Source of the DNA: Verrucomicrobiia bacterium
GTDB lineage: Bacteria > Verrucomicrobiota > Verrucomicrobiia > Limisphaerales > JADLHS01
Direction of reading: 5' to 3'
DNA length: 64,000 nt
NCBI GenBank assembly: GCA_026125285.1
Contig: JAHCLO010000032.1
Location: 19,158-83,157 of the forward strand
The notes below the pieces were generated by a model, which was not told the DNA's origin, did not search any database, and saw nothing but the letters and a program-made list of their open reading frames with translations. Shown here piece after piece: positions 17,688 to 25,613 of this stretch. Position numbers and translations under genes: made by a program. Position 1 is the first letter of the stretch. The number at the start of each line of letters is the position of its first letter.

Positions 17688-17694
17688 TTAAAGA

Positions 17695-17824
17695 GGTTTG
17701 CGAAAAGGGAAGGACGGCACTGGACGGCACTTCGCCCATATTGCCATCGTAATCTCTCCCAGTCTTACGATCCTAATTCGGCACAAACACGGCACTTCTT
17801 ACGACGGCACTGCGGCACTTAACA
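17695..17824. repeat. Transposon right end with GACGGCAC/CGGCACTT repeats
   Basis: Contains GGAAGGACGGCACTGGACGGCAC, two TTACGA-containing sites and the terminal CTGCGGCACTTAACA. The first ~35 bp and the last ~15 bp are closely matched by 54985-55045, the right end of the mini-element, which defines this as the conserved right terminus. It also must hold the promoter of the minus-strand transposon operon. Confidence 0.6.
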
Positions 17825-17983
17825 ACCAGCGTTAAAACCCTGGGCTATCTTCAAATAGTCCCGGACTGGACTGCAATAGACTGTGAGTCGCCCGTCCTGT
17901 GGACCACGCCAAAATTTGAATTCCCTCCCGTCCCGGAATGTCTCATCATGCGAACCGTATCGGGTTCGCAAGCAATGAATTCT

Positions 17984-18913
17984 ATGAAGACAAATCTGAT
18001 CCTTCCCTTCGGGCGCCCCGCCGTGATTGCCTCGCTGGTTCTCGCCAGTCTGTCCGTGGTCCCGGTTGGCGTCAGCCTCGCGCAGGCACAAACTCCCAAA
18101 CACGTGCTGGTGGTCACCACCACCACCGGCTTCCGCCACAGCTCCATTCCCACGGCGGAAAAGGTGATCGGCGACCTGGCCAAGCGCACCGGCGTTTTCA
18201 CCGTGGAATACGCGCGCGTGGAGAATAACGATCCACAATATCGCGGCGCGGACGGCAAGCCCGACCGCGCGAAGTATGAGGCGGCCATCAAGGCGGTGCT
18301 CGCGGAGAAGATGAGCCCGGCCGCCCTCAAGAAGTATGACGCGGTGATTTTTGCCAATACCACCGGCGAGTTGCCGCTGCCCGACCGGGAGGCGTTCATG
18401 GATTGGATCAAGTCCGGCAAAGGGTTCGTGGGCATGCACTCGGCCACGGACACATTCCACAATTACCCGCCGTTCGTGGAGATGATCGGGGGCACGTTCA
18501 AATCCCACGGCGCCCAGGTGGAAGTGGATGCCATCAACCAGGACAAGTCGTGCGCCGCCTGCCGGCACTTGGGCGACACCTGGACGGTGTTCGATGAGAT
18601 TTATCTGTTCAAGAATTTCGATCGCGCCAAAGTCCACGGCCTGCTCACGCTGGACAAGGAGCCGAACAACAAGACCCCGGGCGACTATCCCATCGCGTGG
18701 ATCAAGGAATACGGCAAGGGCCGCGTGTTCTACACTTCGCTGGGTCATCGCGAGGATATCTGGGATGCCGAATGGAACGATGGCCGCGGCGGGGGTCGGA
18801 AGAATTCACCCGAGATCAGCCGGCAGTATCAGGAACATATCCTCGGCGGCATCAAATGGGCGTTGGGTCTGGAGCCGGGGGAAGTCCGGCTGCCTGGCAC
18901 CACGATCCCCTAA
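17984..18913 (+). CDS. Exported ThuA-domain protein
   Basis: Secreted protein of the ThuA (trehalose utilisation) family, a class-I glutamine-amidotransferase-like fold. Starts at ATG 17948, 17975 and 17984 are possible; MKTNLILPFGRPAVIASLVL at 17984 gives a clean signal peptide with a cleavage region around SLAQAQ. The ThuA body runs from HVLVVTTTTGFRHSSIP to the GRVFYTSLGHREDIW end, with the central GFVGMHSATDTFHNYPPFVEMIGG motif. Family members in Verrucomicrobiota and Planctomycetota are periplasmic proteins tied to sugar catabolism; a catalytic role is unproven. It lies about 90 bp upstream of a Gfo/Idh/MocA gene on the same strand, a recurrent pairing that suggests shared carbohydrate metabolism. 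Confidence 0.85.
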   Translation: MKTNLILPFGRPAVIASLVLASLSVVPVGVSLAQAQTPKHVLVVTTTTGFRHSSIPTAEKVIGDLAKRTGVFTVEYARVENNDPQYRGADGKPDRAKYEAAIKAVLAEKMSPAALKKYDAVIFANTTGELPLPDREAFMDWIKSGKGFVGMHSATDTFHNYPPFVEMIGGTFKSHGAQVEVDAINQDKSCAACRHLGDTWTVFDEIYLFKNFDRAKVHGLLTLDKEPNNKTPGDYPIAWIKEYGKGRVFYTSLGHREDIWDAEWNDGRGGGRKNSPEISRQYQEHILGGIKWALGLEPGEVRLPGTTIP

Positions 18914-19004
18914 AAGGGTTAGGCAAAGGAATTTGCCTTGTCGCCAACAGATAGTAATGTTCCACCAATATAGGTTTAGCGATTAAAACCACGCGCAGAA
19001 CACA

Positions 19005-20375
19005 ATGAACCACATGAATGTACCGCAGACGGACGGCGCCGGCTTCAATCGCCGCGATTTTCTGAAGGGCGGCTCTTTTGCCACGCTGATGACGATGCTG
19101 GGCGGCGTGCCGCTTTTGGCACAGGCCACCGGCGAAGAGGAAAAGAAACCGGTCGGTCCCAAGGTCAAGGTGGGAATCATCGGGCTGGGCGTGTGGGGCC
19201 GGGAAATCCTTGATCAACTGGGACGGCTCGAACAGGCGGAGGTCGTTGCCATTTGCGACAACTACCCGGCCATGGTGCGACGCAGTTCCAGCAAGGCTCC
19301 GGGTGCGGTGCAGGCGGAGGACGCTCAGGCAGTCATTGACAACAAAGACGTTCAAGCGGTCATCATCACCACGCCTTCGCACCAGCACAAGGACCTGGCC
19401 ATCGCAGCGTTGAAGGCGGGCAAGCACGTGTATTGCGAAGCGCCGTTGGCGACATCCGTCGAAGACGCGCGGGCCATCGCCTTGGCGGCCAAGAACAATC
19501 CAGAAGTTGTCTTCCAGCCCGGTTTGCAGATGCGCTCGGACCCGCAACGCCTGTTTCTGCTGCCGTTCATCCGATCCGGCGCGCTGGGCAAATTCATCAT
19601 GGCGCGGGCCCAGTGGCACAAGAAGCAAAGCTGGCGGTCCACTTCGCCCAGCGCGGAACGCGAGAAGGCGTTGAACTGGCGGTTGAGCCAGGGCACCTCC
19701 ATCGGGCTGGCGGGCGAAATCGGGATTCACCAGATTGATCAGGCGGGCTGGTTCATCAACACGGACGCGGTGGCGGTGACCGGGTTCGGTTCGATCAATT
19801 TCTGGAATGATGGCCGCGACGTGGCCGACACGCTCCATCTGGTGATCGAATATCCCAATGACGTGCGCATGGCGTACAGTTCCACCCTGGCAAACTCGTT
19901 CGATTCGGAATACGAAATCCTCTACGGCAGTGACGCCGCGGTCATGATGCGCGACAACAAGGCGTGGATGTTCAAGGAGGTGGATTCGCCGCTGCTGGGC
20001 TGGGAGGTTTACGCCCGCAAGGATTCGTTTTACAAGGAGACGGGCATTGCGCTCATCGCGGGCGGTTCGAAGCAGGATGCCTTGGATGACAAAGCCACGG
20101 ATAAATCGGCTTTCCCCTTCCCGACGCTTTACTACGCACTACAATCGTTCCTGGGCAACTGCGCGGAAGTGGCTGAGATGGTGCAGGACATCAAGGAAAC
20201 CTTCGGATCGGTGGATAAGGCAACCCTGACGCAGCAGTTGAGCGAGGTCAAATTCCGGCCCGCGGCCAGTTATCAGGACGGGTACAACGCCACCGTGCTG
20301 GCCATCAAGGCCAACGAAGCCATCACCAAACGCCAACGGATTGAACTGAAGAAAGAATGGTTTGAACTGGCCTGA
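19005..20375 (+). CDS. Tat-exported Gfo/Idh/MocA-family oxidoreductase
   Basis: NAD(P)-dependent sugar or inositol oxidoreductase family member of 456 residues. The N-terminus carries a twin-arginine signal (FNRRDFLKGGSFATLMTMLGG), so it is exported folded with its cofactor. The Rossmann domain follows (KVGIIGLGVWGREIL, then VVAICDNYPAM, then VIITTPSHQHKDLAIAALKAGKHVYCEAPL, which includes the usual catalytic-site EKP region written here as CEAPL, with Lys replaced by Ala). The C-terminal alpha/beta domain has GEIGIHQIDQAGWFIN. The missing Lys in EKP may mean altered or lost catalysis. It follows the ThuA gene. Confidence 0.87.
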   Translation: MNHMNVPQTDGAGFNRRDFLKGGSFATLMTMLGGVPLLAQATGEEEKKPVGPKVKVGIIGLGVWGREILDQLGRLEQAEVVAICDNYPAMVRRSSSKAPGAVQAEDAQAVIDNKDVQAVIITTPSHQHKDLAIAALKAGKHVYCEAPLATSVEDARAIALAAKNNPEVVFQPGLQMRSDPQRLFLLPFIRSGALGKFIMARAQWHKKQSWRSTSPSAEREKALNWRLSQGTSIGLAGEIGIHQIDQAGWFINTDAVAVTGFGSINFWNDGRDVADTLHLVIEYPNDVRMAYSSTLANSFDSEYEILYGSDAAVMMRDNKAWMFKEVDSPLLGWEVYARKDSFYKETGIALIAGGSKQDALDDKATDKSAFPFPTLYYALQSFLGNCAEVAEMVQDIKETFGSVDKATLTQQLSEVKFRPAASYQDGYNATVLAIKANEAITKRQRIELKKEWFELA

Positions 20376-20408
20376 AAGTCCGGTGCAAATCGAATTCCCA
20401 AACGAAAC

Positions 20409-21188
20409 ATGAAAACGAACACGCTGAAAATGAAAATGCCCATCAAAACCCTCGCCAGTCTCTGTGCCTTGACGCTCCTGCTCGCCTGCAAACCAGCGCA
20501 ACAGACTACCGTCGAACCTCCGGAGGCTCCCGAAGTAACCACGGCGGTTGCACCAGCGGCGCCGGAAGCCGCACCTGCAGCCCCTGCGGCTCCCGCCACT
20601 CCCGCCGAAGCGGCGCCAGTCGCGGCCGCGACCGGCACGGTGCGTTACGACGCGCAACCCACCGGCAGCAAGTGCAAGATGGAGGGGACTTCCACCATTC
20701 ACGATTGGACCATGGAGAGCGCGGTGATCGGTGGCTTCATGGAAGCGGACGCCAACTTTCCGGTATCGGCCTTGACGGACGCACAAGCGGCCAAGCCCAA
20801 GGTCGAGATTTTCATGCCGGTGCGTTCCTTCAAAAGTTCCTACAAGAAGATGGATGAGGTCATGCAAGACCACATGAACGAATCCAAGCACAAGCGGATT
20901 GAGTACAAACTCACGGAATTGAAGCCGAAATCTCCGGCCGGCACAACCGGGGCGATTCAATTCGACGCGGTTGGCGAACTGACCATCAACGGCACCACGA
21001 AAACCATGACCATGCCGGTGACGATCGAGAAGAAAGACGGGAAGATGCGCGTGACCGGCAGCGCCGCAGTCAAGATGACCGACTACGGGGTCAAGCCGCC
21101 GGCCCCCACCATTCTGGGGATGCCCACGATCAAGACGGGCGACGATCTCAAGATCACGTTCGACTGGGTCAGCGCACCCAAGGGGTAA
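20409..21188 (+). CDS. YceI-family lipoprotein (copy 1)
   Basis: Exported lipocalin-like protein of the YceI family, which binds isoprenoid or amphipathic ligands in the periplasm. The signal ends in a lipobox (LTLLLACKPAQ), so it is probably a lipoprotein. An Ala/Pro/Glu-rich linker of ~45 residues tethers the YceI domain (VRYDAQPTGSKCKMEGTSTIHDWTMES to LKITFDWVSAPKG), with the family features STIHDWT, VRSFKSSYKKMDEVMQDHM and GELTINGTTKTMTMPV. A Cys follows the GSK motif. It begins 33 bp after the Gfo/Idh/MocA gene and is followed by a paralogue 76 bp later. Ligand unknown. Confidence 0.9.
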   Translation: MKTNTLKMKMPIKTLASLCALTLLLACKPAQQTTVEPPEAPEVTTAVAPAAPEAAPAAPAAPATPAEAAPVAAATGTVRYDAQPTGSKCKMEGTSTIHDWTMESAVIGGFMEADANFPVSALTDAQAAKPKVEIFMPVRSFKSSYKKMDEVMQDHMNESKHKRIEYKLTELKPKSPAGTTGAIQFDAVGELTINGTTKTMTMPVTIEKKDGKMRVTGSAAVKMTDYGVKPPAPTILGMPTIKTGDDLKITFDWVSAPKG

Positions 21189-21264
21189 CAGGGTAGTTTG
21201 GTTTGCAGTTGCTTGGAGGAAGGATGCCTCCGATGGGTCGCTGCCAGGGAAAGCAGGGGTATCA

Positions 21265-22026
21265 ATGAAAACGAGATTGTGGAAAGTACTCGCCATCGTG
21301 GCGGTGATGACGGTGGCGGTCGTCTTGGTGCTTTTCCTCTGGTTTCGACCAAGTCAGGACACGTCCGCCGAATTCGATTACGTGTTTTCCTCGACGGAAG
21401 CTGCATCTGAAGCCGTTTCCTCCGCGGTCACCGAAACGAGTCAGTCCGTCAAGCCAGCCGCGCAGACAGAGTTGGTTCGTTTTGACGCCCAACCTTCGGG
21501 CAGCAAGGCGAAAATCGCCGGCACTTCCAGTGTTCACGATTGGACCATGGAGAGCATCGTCATCGGCGGCTTCATGGAGGTGGATCCGGGATTCCCCGGG
21601 TCTGCCCTCACCAATTCCAGCGCGATCAGGCCAAGAGTCGAGGTGTTCCTGCCGGTGCGAGCTTTCAAGAGCTACTCCAAACGGATGGACGAAGTCATGC
21701 AGGAGCACATGGATGAGCCGAAATACAAGCGTATTGAGTATCGGCTCATCGAGTTGAACCCCAAGCCCACTCCGGGTTCCTCGGCGAAGTTTGCGTTTGA
21801 AGCCACCGGCGTGCTGACGATCAAGGGTGCGGCTCGGACGAATCAGATGCCGGTCGTGATCGAGAAGCTTGAGGGGAAAATGAAGGTCTCCGGCTCGATG
21901 TCGCTTAAGATGACGGACTTTGGTGTTCAACCTCCGAAGATAACCATTCCGGTGTTGGGGGCCATCACTACCGGAGACGACATTACAGTCACCTTCGAGT
22001 GGTCGAGCGCCGCACAGACGCCGTAG
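21265..22026 (+). CDS. YceI-family protein (copy 2)
   Basis: A second YceI protein, 253 residues, clearly paralogous to the upstream one (shared SVHDWTMES, GGFMEVDPGFP and MDEVMQEHMDEPKYKRIEY). It differs in having an N-terminal membrane anchor without a lipobox Cys (LAIVAVMTVAVVLVLFLWF) and a shorter linker. It may therefore be held by an uncleaved signal anchor, while copy 1 is lipidated. It ends just before a strong hairpin at 22053-22081. Tandem duplication followed by change of anchoring is the simplest reading. Confidence 0.88.
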   Translation: MKTRLWKVLAIVAVMTVAVVLVLFLWFRPSQDTSAEFDYVFSSTEAASEAVSSAVTETSQSVKPAAQTELVRFDAQPSGSKAKIAGTSSVHDWTMESIVIGGFMEVDPGFPGSALTNSSAIRPRVEVFLPVRAFKSYSKRMDEVMQEHMDEPKYKRIEYRLIELNPKPTPGSSAKFAFEATGVLTIKGAARTNQMPVVIEKLEGKMKVSGSMSLKMTDFGVQPPKITIPVLGAITTGDDITVTFEWSSAAQTP

Positions 22027-22052
22027 GCGGCTCGATAAGAAATCACCCACGT

Positions 22053-22085
22053 ACCCAAGCACCCAATCGGGGTGCTTGGGTATTT
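22053..22085. terminator. Bidirectional hairpin terminator between convergent genes
   Basis: A perfect 12-bp inverted repeat, ACCCAAGCACCC (22053-22064) with GGGTGCTTGGGT (22070-22081), loop AATCG, followed by ATTTT. It lies between the convergent yceI copy 2 and the CBM9-like gene and probably terminates both. Confidence 0.75.
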
Positions 22086-22096
22086 TGGCGTTTGGA

Positions 22097-22765
22097 TCAT
22101 GACTCGAACCGCAGCGTCCCAAAGCAACGCGGCAGGTGGAAATTGAACTCGTCCACCGGTGACCACGAACCCCAGTGCGGATGCGAGCCATCATCCGCGC
22201 ACTTGTAGAAATTTCCGCGCCAGGTTTGCCCCGCCACGTCGCCCAAGGGGCCGACGTACATTTCAAACAGCTTGAACGGAATATGGAATTGCAGAGTCCA
22301 GACGACCGGGCCGGTGATTTCCGGGTCCACCACGCGCGGCAAAGAAGAACGCGCTTGAATCCACTGGCCGAGGTCCGCTGGCACTTTGGTGAAATGGGCG
22401 AAGCCATTCGGCGTCCGCGTCGGGTCCACGATATGGCTGCACAGAAACGCGCCGCCGCAGTTGAACTCGAAATTGAAGTAACCGGCGTCGCGCTTCGGTT
22501 CGGCAAAGAACTCCACGCAACTGTCCTTCCACACCTCGCTGTGATACTCCGTCCGCACGCAACGCACGTAGCGATCATGGACCTGGAAGATCCCGTGCAA
22601 ACCGTGAGCGTCGTACAGCAACTTTGCCATCGTGTGCGGCCGGTGCTCGCTGCCTTCGGGCCGAAAATGTCGGATCTCCAGAACTTTGGCGGCGGCCCAC
22701 GCCGGGTTGTCCCATGACAGGTCCCGCCGCGAAGCCGTTTCAGTTTTGTGTATCGGATAGATCAT
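22097..22765 (-). CDS. CBM9-like carbohydrate-binding domain protein
   Basis: A 222-residue stand-alone family-9 carbohydrate-binding-like domain. Typical features are a beta-sandwich start (SWDNPAWAAAKVLEIRHFRPEG), aromatic surface residues, WKDSCVEFFAEPKRDAGYFNFEFNCGGAFL in the middle and TWRGNFYKCADDGSHPHWGSWSPV near the end. There is no signal peptide from the ATG at 22765, so it may be cytoplasmic. Related proteins in Verrucomicrobiota and Bacteroidota are annotated only as carbohydrate-binding family 9-like. Convergent with the yceI pair; its start abuts the leader of the divergent DUF4197 gene. Confidence 0.8.
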   Translation of the reverse strand: MIYPIHKTETASRRDLSWDNPAWAAAKVLEIRHFRPEGSEHRPHTMAKLLYDAHGLHGIFQVHDRYVRCVRTEYHSEVWKDSCVEFFAEPKRDAGYFNFEFNCGGAFLCSHIVDPTRTPNGFAHFTKVPADLGQWIQARSSLPRVVDPEITGPVVWTLQFHIPFKLFEMYVGPLGDVAGQTWRGNFYKCADDGSHPHWGSWSPVDEFNFHLPRCFGTLRFES

Positions 22766-22913
22766 GGATGGCGCTTGGGGTTGGACCCGTTGGTGTCACC
22801 AATACTCTACCCATAAAAGAATGTCCATGAATTGGCATTTGTGTGATTCCTTCTCCGGTGTGTGCAGGCTTGCGTTCGCGGAGATTGAGGACGAGTCTGT
22901 TCCCGTTGTGGAA

Positions 22914-23711
22914 ATGCCGAGCAATATGCAGTTGGCGTCAGGCGCTCTAAAAAGGCTGCTCCCTTTAGCGCTCGCGTCGGCCTGCTTGCTTGGAACCAGC
23001 GAGACTGGTGGCGCGGCCGGTTTGCTGGAGCGTCTCGGACTTGGCAGGAAATCCACCAACGCCGTTGCCACCGCCCGGTCGCCGGGCGCGAGTTTGTCGG
23101 AGCAACAAATCGCTGACGGGCTCAAGGAGGCACTGGCCAAAGGCGTCCATCATGCGGTGACCAACCTGGGCCGCGCGGGTGGATTTCTGCACGACCCGAA
23201 GGTGCATATTCCCATGCCGGAAAACCTCCAGCGCGTCGAGCAAACGCTTCGCACGCTGCGACAGGACAAGCTGGCGGATGATTTCGTCAACACGCTGAAC
23301 CAGGCCGCCGAGCAGGCCGTTCCGGAAGCCGCCGCACTGCTCGCGGACGCGGTGAAGCAAATGACTTTAGCCGATGCGAAATCAATTCTGACGGGAACGA
23401 ACACGGCGGCAACGGCGTATTTCCGACGCACGAGCGAAACCAATCTCCACGCCCGCTTTCTACCCATCGTGCAACAGACCACCGGCAAGACCGGCGTGAC
23501 CAGTGCCTACAAGCAGATGCGGGCCAAATTGGGATTCGCCGCGGCCTGGGTGGGCAATGACGCGGGCGACCTGGATGATTACGTCACCCGCAAGACACTT
23601 GATGGGCTATTTCTCAAGATCGGTGAGGAAGAAGCGGCTATTCGGGCCAACCCGGCTGCCCGCACTACCGAACTACTTCAGAAGGTCTTTGGCGTTGCGA
23701 CCAAGAAGTGA
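22914..23711 (+). CDS. DUF4197-domain exported protein
   Basis: Helical exported protein with a DUF4197 domain from about LSEQQIADGLKEALAKGVHHAV to the end (VGNDAGDLDDYVTRKTLDGLF, then IGEEEAAIRANPAART). The function of this family is unknown. The frame opens earlier (22764, 22821, 22827), but the ATG at 22914 (MPSNMQLASG) gives a reasonable signal peptide (ALKRLLPLALASACLLGTSETGGAAG). Without the upstream starts the protein is 265 residues, close to other members. It is divergent from the CBM9-like gene and convergent with the sigma-54 regulator. Confidence 0.78.
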   Translation: MPSNMQLASGALKRLLPLALASACLLGTSETGGAAGLLERLGLGRKSTNAVATARSPGASLSEQQIADGLKEALAKGVHHAVTNLGRAGGFLHDPKVHIPMPENLQRVEQTLRTLRQDKLADDFVNTLNQAAEQAVPEAAALLADAVKQMTLADAKSILTGTNTAATAYFRRTSETNLHARFLPIVQQTTGKTGVTSAYKQMRAKLGFAAAWVGNDAGDLDDYVTRKTLDGLFLKIGEEEAAIRANPAARTTELLQKVFGVATKK

Positions 23712-23790
23712 CAAACGGCTTCCAGGCTCACGACCCATTCCAATTGCAGCAGTTGCCGTGTCAGTCGCTCGCCATTCACCCGTGGTGATC

Positions 23791-25416
23791 TTAACCGCGT
23801 TGGCGAGTCAACCCCATCTTCTTCATCCGCGAAAGCAGGGTGGTGGGTTTGATGCCCAGCAACTCCGCCGCGCCGTCCGGACCTTTAATCTTCCAATTGG
23901 CTTCTTCGAGCACCGCCAACAGATTCTCGCGTTCGCGTTGAAGCATTTCCACTTCCGTCAAAAACTTCGCACCGGGCTGGCTCGGAGCGGGCGCTTTGGC
24001 AGCTTTTGTCGGGGTGGCCGTTGGCAGGCCCGGCAGGTCGAACTGCAACCCGCCGCCACGCGCGAGGATGACCGCGCGCTCGATTACGTTGCGTAACTCA
24101 CGCACGTTGCCCGGCCAATCGTAGCTCTGCAACTGCACCACGGCAGCGCGGGTCAGGCGCGGCTTCGGGCAACGCAGTTCCTTCGCCGACAGTTCGACGA
24201 AATGGTTCGCCAGCAGCGGAATGTCATCGCGACGTTCCCGCAATGGCACGACCTGAATCGGAAACACGTGCAAGCGGTAGTAAAGGTCTTCGCGGAAGCG
24301 GCTGGCCGCCGTGGCCTTCTTCAAGTCCCGATTCGTGGCGGCAATAATCCGGACGTTGGCCTGGCGCGTGCGATCGTCGCCCACGCGTTCGTAGCGTTTT
24401 TCCTGCAAGACGCGCAACAGTTTGCCCTGCATGTCCAGCGGCACTTCGCCGATCTCGTCCAGAAACAGCGTGCCGCCCTCGGCGGTTTCAAACCGGCCAG
24501 CGCGGTCCTTGATCGCGCCGGTGAACGAACCGCGGACGTGACCGAAGAATTCACTCTCGAAAAGTTCCTTGGGAATTGAGGCGCAATTGACGCGTACCAG
24601 CGGTCCGTCCTGGCGCCGGCTGCGGCGATGAATTTCACGCGCGACGAGTTCCTTGCCCGTGCCGGTTTCGCCCAGGATCAACACCGAGGCTTCCGTCGGC
24701 GCCACCAGGTCAATCTGGCTGACGATCTGGCGCAGCGCGGCGCTATGACCGACAAGGTCGCCGAACGCCCGCGCTTCGATCACCTCCTCGCGCAGATACT
24801 CATTCTGCTGTTCGAGTTGGACCTTGAGCCGACGGATTTCCTCAAAAGCGCGCGCGTTGGCAATGGCGGCCCCAATGTGATCCGCAAAGACCTGCCCCCA
24901 AGGACGGCCTTCCTCGGGCAGAAGGTCCCGGCTGAAGGCGGCGATCACCCCGAGCGGTTCACCCTGGTAGGTGATGGCCGTGGCGCCGCAGGCACGAATC
25001 TGTTCCGACTTCAACCAATCGAAGCCCAGGTCGCCTGGATATTGGGTTACATCGCGCACGATGACCTGAGTGCGCTGCACGGCGACTTCTCCGAGCAGAC
25101 CCACCCCCAACGGATTGCGTGCCGTGAGATCATCAAACCGCGGTGAAGGCGAAGTCGCAGCGCTCAAGGATACACCCTTGCCCGCCACGAGATGAAGGCA
25201 GCGGGTTTGGTCCGGACAATCCGGCCGGCGCGGACAATGCGCGCACCGGTCCCCCGGCTCCACCAGCCAGACCTGCACGCAGGACATATAAGGTCGCTGC
25301 ACGGCGTGACTCACGATCTTGTGCAGCAGTTGCTCCAGCGAATGTTCGTGCGCGATGTCCAGCAATAGCTGTAGGGCGGTGTTCGGGTCGAACCGGCTGT
25401 CACTCTCAGATTCCAT
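23791..25416 (-). CDS. GAF-AAA+-Fis sigma-54 activator with Cys-rich GAF
   Basis: A 541-residue sigma-54-dependent activator. An N-terminal GAF domain (~15-180) carries four closely spaced cysteines (C58, C61, C67, C73 in the RCAHCPRRPDCPDQTRC segment), likely metal- or redox-binding. The AAA+ domain has Walker A GETGTGKE, a sigma-binding loop reading GSFTGA in place of GAFTGA, Walker B GGTLFLDEIGE and FREDLYYRL. The C-terminal Fis-like helix-turn-helix is GAAELLGIKPTTLLSRMKKM. There is no receiver domain, so it senses a ligand directly, like FhlA or NorR. It is divergent from the thioredoxin/RND operon, which has a -24/-12 promoter, so it very likely controls that operon. Confidence 0.92.
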   Translation of the reverse strand: MESESDSRFDPNTALQLLLDIAHEHSLEQLLHKIVSHAVQRPYMSCVQVWLVEPGDRCAHCPRRPDCPDQTRCLHLVAGKGVSLSAATSPSPRFDDLTARNPLGVGLLGEVAVQRTQVIVRDVTQYPGDLGFDWLKSEQIRACGATAITYQGEPLGVIAAFSRDLLPEEGRPWGQVFADHIGAAIANARAFEEIRRLKVQLEQQNEYLREEVIEARAFGDLVGHSAALRQIVSQIDLVAPTEASVLILGETGTGKELVAREIHRRSRRQDGPLVRVNCASIPKELFESEFFGHVRGSFTGAIKDRAGRFETAEGGTLFLDEIGEVPLDMQGKLLRVLQEKRYERVGDDRTRQANVRIIAATNRDLKKATAASRFREDLYYRLHVFPIQVVPLRERRDDIPLLANHFVELSAKELRCPKPRLTRAAVVQLQSYDWPGNVRELRNVIERAVILARGGGLQFDLPGLPTATPTKAAKAPAPSQPGAKFLTEVEMLQRERENLLAVLEEANWKIKGPDGAAELLGIKPTTLLSRMKKMGLTRQRG

Positions 25417-25448
25417 GACCTAACGAAGCTGCCCAAAGACTCCCGATC

Positions 25449-25479
25449 CGTCCATCAAGTTCGGACGACATTTCGGACG
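25449..25479. promoter_or_regulatory. Putative activator-binding site (UAS)
   Basis: Inverted repeat CGTCC-N9-GGACG (25449-25467) overlapping a direct repeat of TTCGGACG at 25460-25467 and 25472-25479. It lies about 85-115 bp upstream of the -24/-12 promoter and in the divergent leader of the sigma-54 activator gene, the usual place for an enhancer-type site. Confidence 0.5.
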
Positions 25480-25563
25480 TTCAATTGTTCGGCCCGGTTA
25501 AGCCAGATCCAAGAACGAGCTGATGCGTTGAACAGTAGCGACTTACGACGTTACGCAAAGAGG

Positions 25564-25579
25564 TGGCACGGTCGCTGCA
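25564..25579 (+). promoter_or_regulatory. Sigma-54 -24/-12 promoter
   Basis: TGGCAC-GGTCG-CTGCA matches the consensus TGGCAC-N5-TTGCA with one change, and the invariant GG and GC are separated by exactly 10 bases. Transcription would begin near 25590, just before the thioredoxin-like and RND genes. The site overlaps the 5'-most possible start of the thioredoxin-like frame (GTG 25563), which argues for a later start codon. Confidence 0.72.
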
Positions 25580-25613
25580 AAAGCCAGAATGCAACGATAA
25601 CGCAGTCGAGAAT

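Larger units (their letters stand above)
14481..17824. mobile_element. 3.3-kb DDE transposon with ExeA-like ATPase (TGTTA termini)
   Basis: All four genes lie on the minus strand: zinc-ribbon protein, DDE transposase, AAA ATPase and a small third gene. The left end starts TGTTACGG at 14481 and the right end reads CACTTAACA to 17824, so both termini are TGTTA in inverted orientation. Each end carries several copies of a ~17-bp site (CCCGAACTGTGATCGTA at 14512, CCCGGACTGGCATCGTA at 14546, CCCAGACTGGTGTCGTA at 14648; GATCCTAATTCGGC and TACGACGGCACTGCGGC near the right end). Repeated transposase sites are typical of Tn7/Mu-type elements. I find no target-site duplication (CTACA versus ACCAG), so the copy may be old or rearranged. 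No tniQ or CRISPR effector is present. Confidence 0.72.

Noticed and set aside
14481..17824. CRISPR-associated transposon
   Set aside because: DDE transposase plus AAA ATPase suggested it, but there is no TniQ, Cas effector or spacer array.
14476..17829. Target-site duplication of the transposon
   Set aside because: The five bases flanking each end (CTACA and ACCAG) differ; likewise ATAGG and TCTGA around the mini-element.
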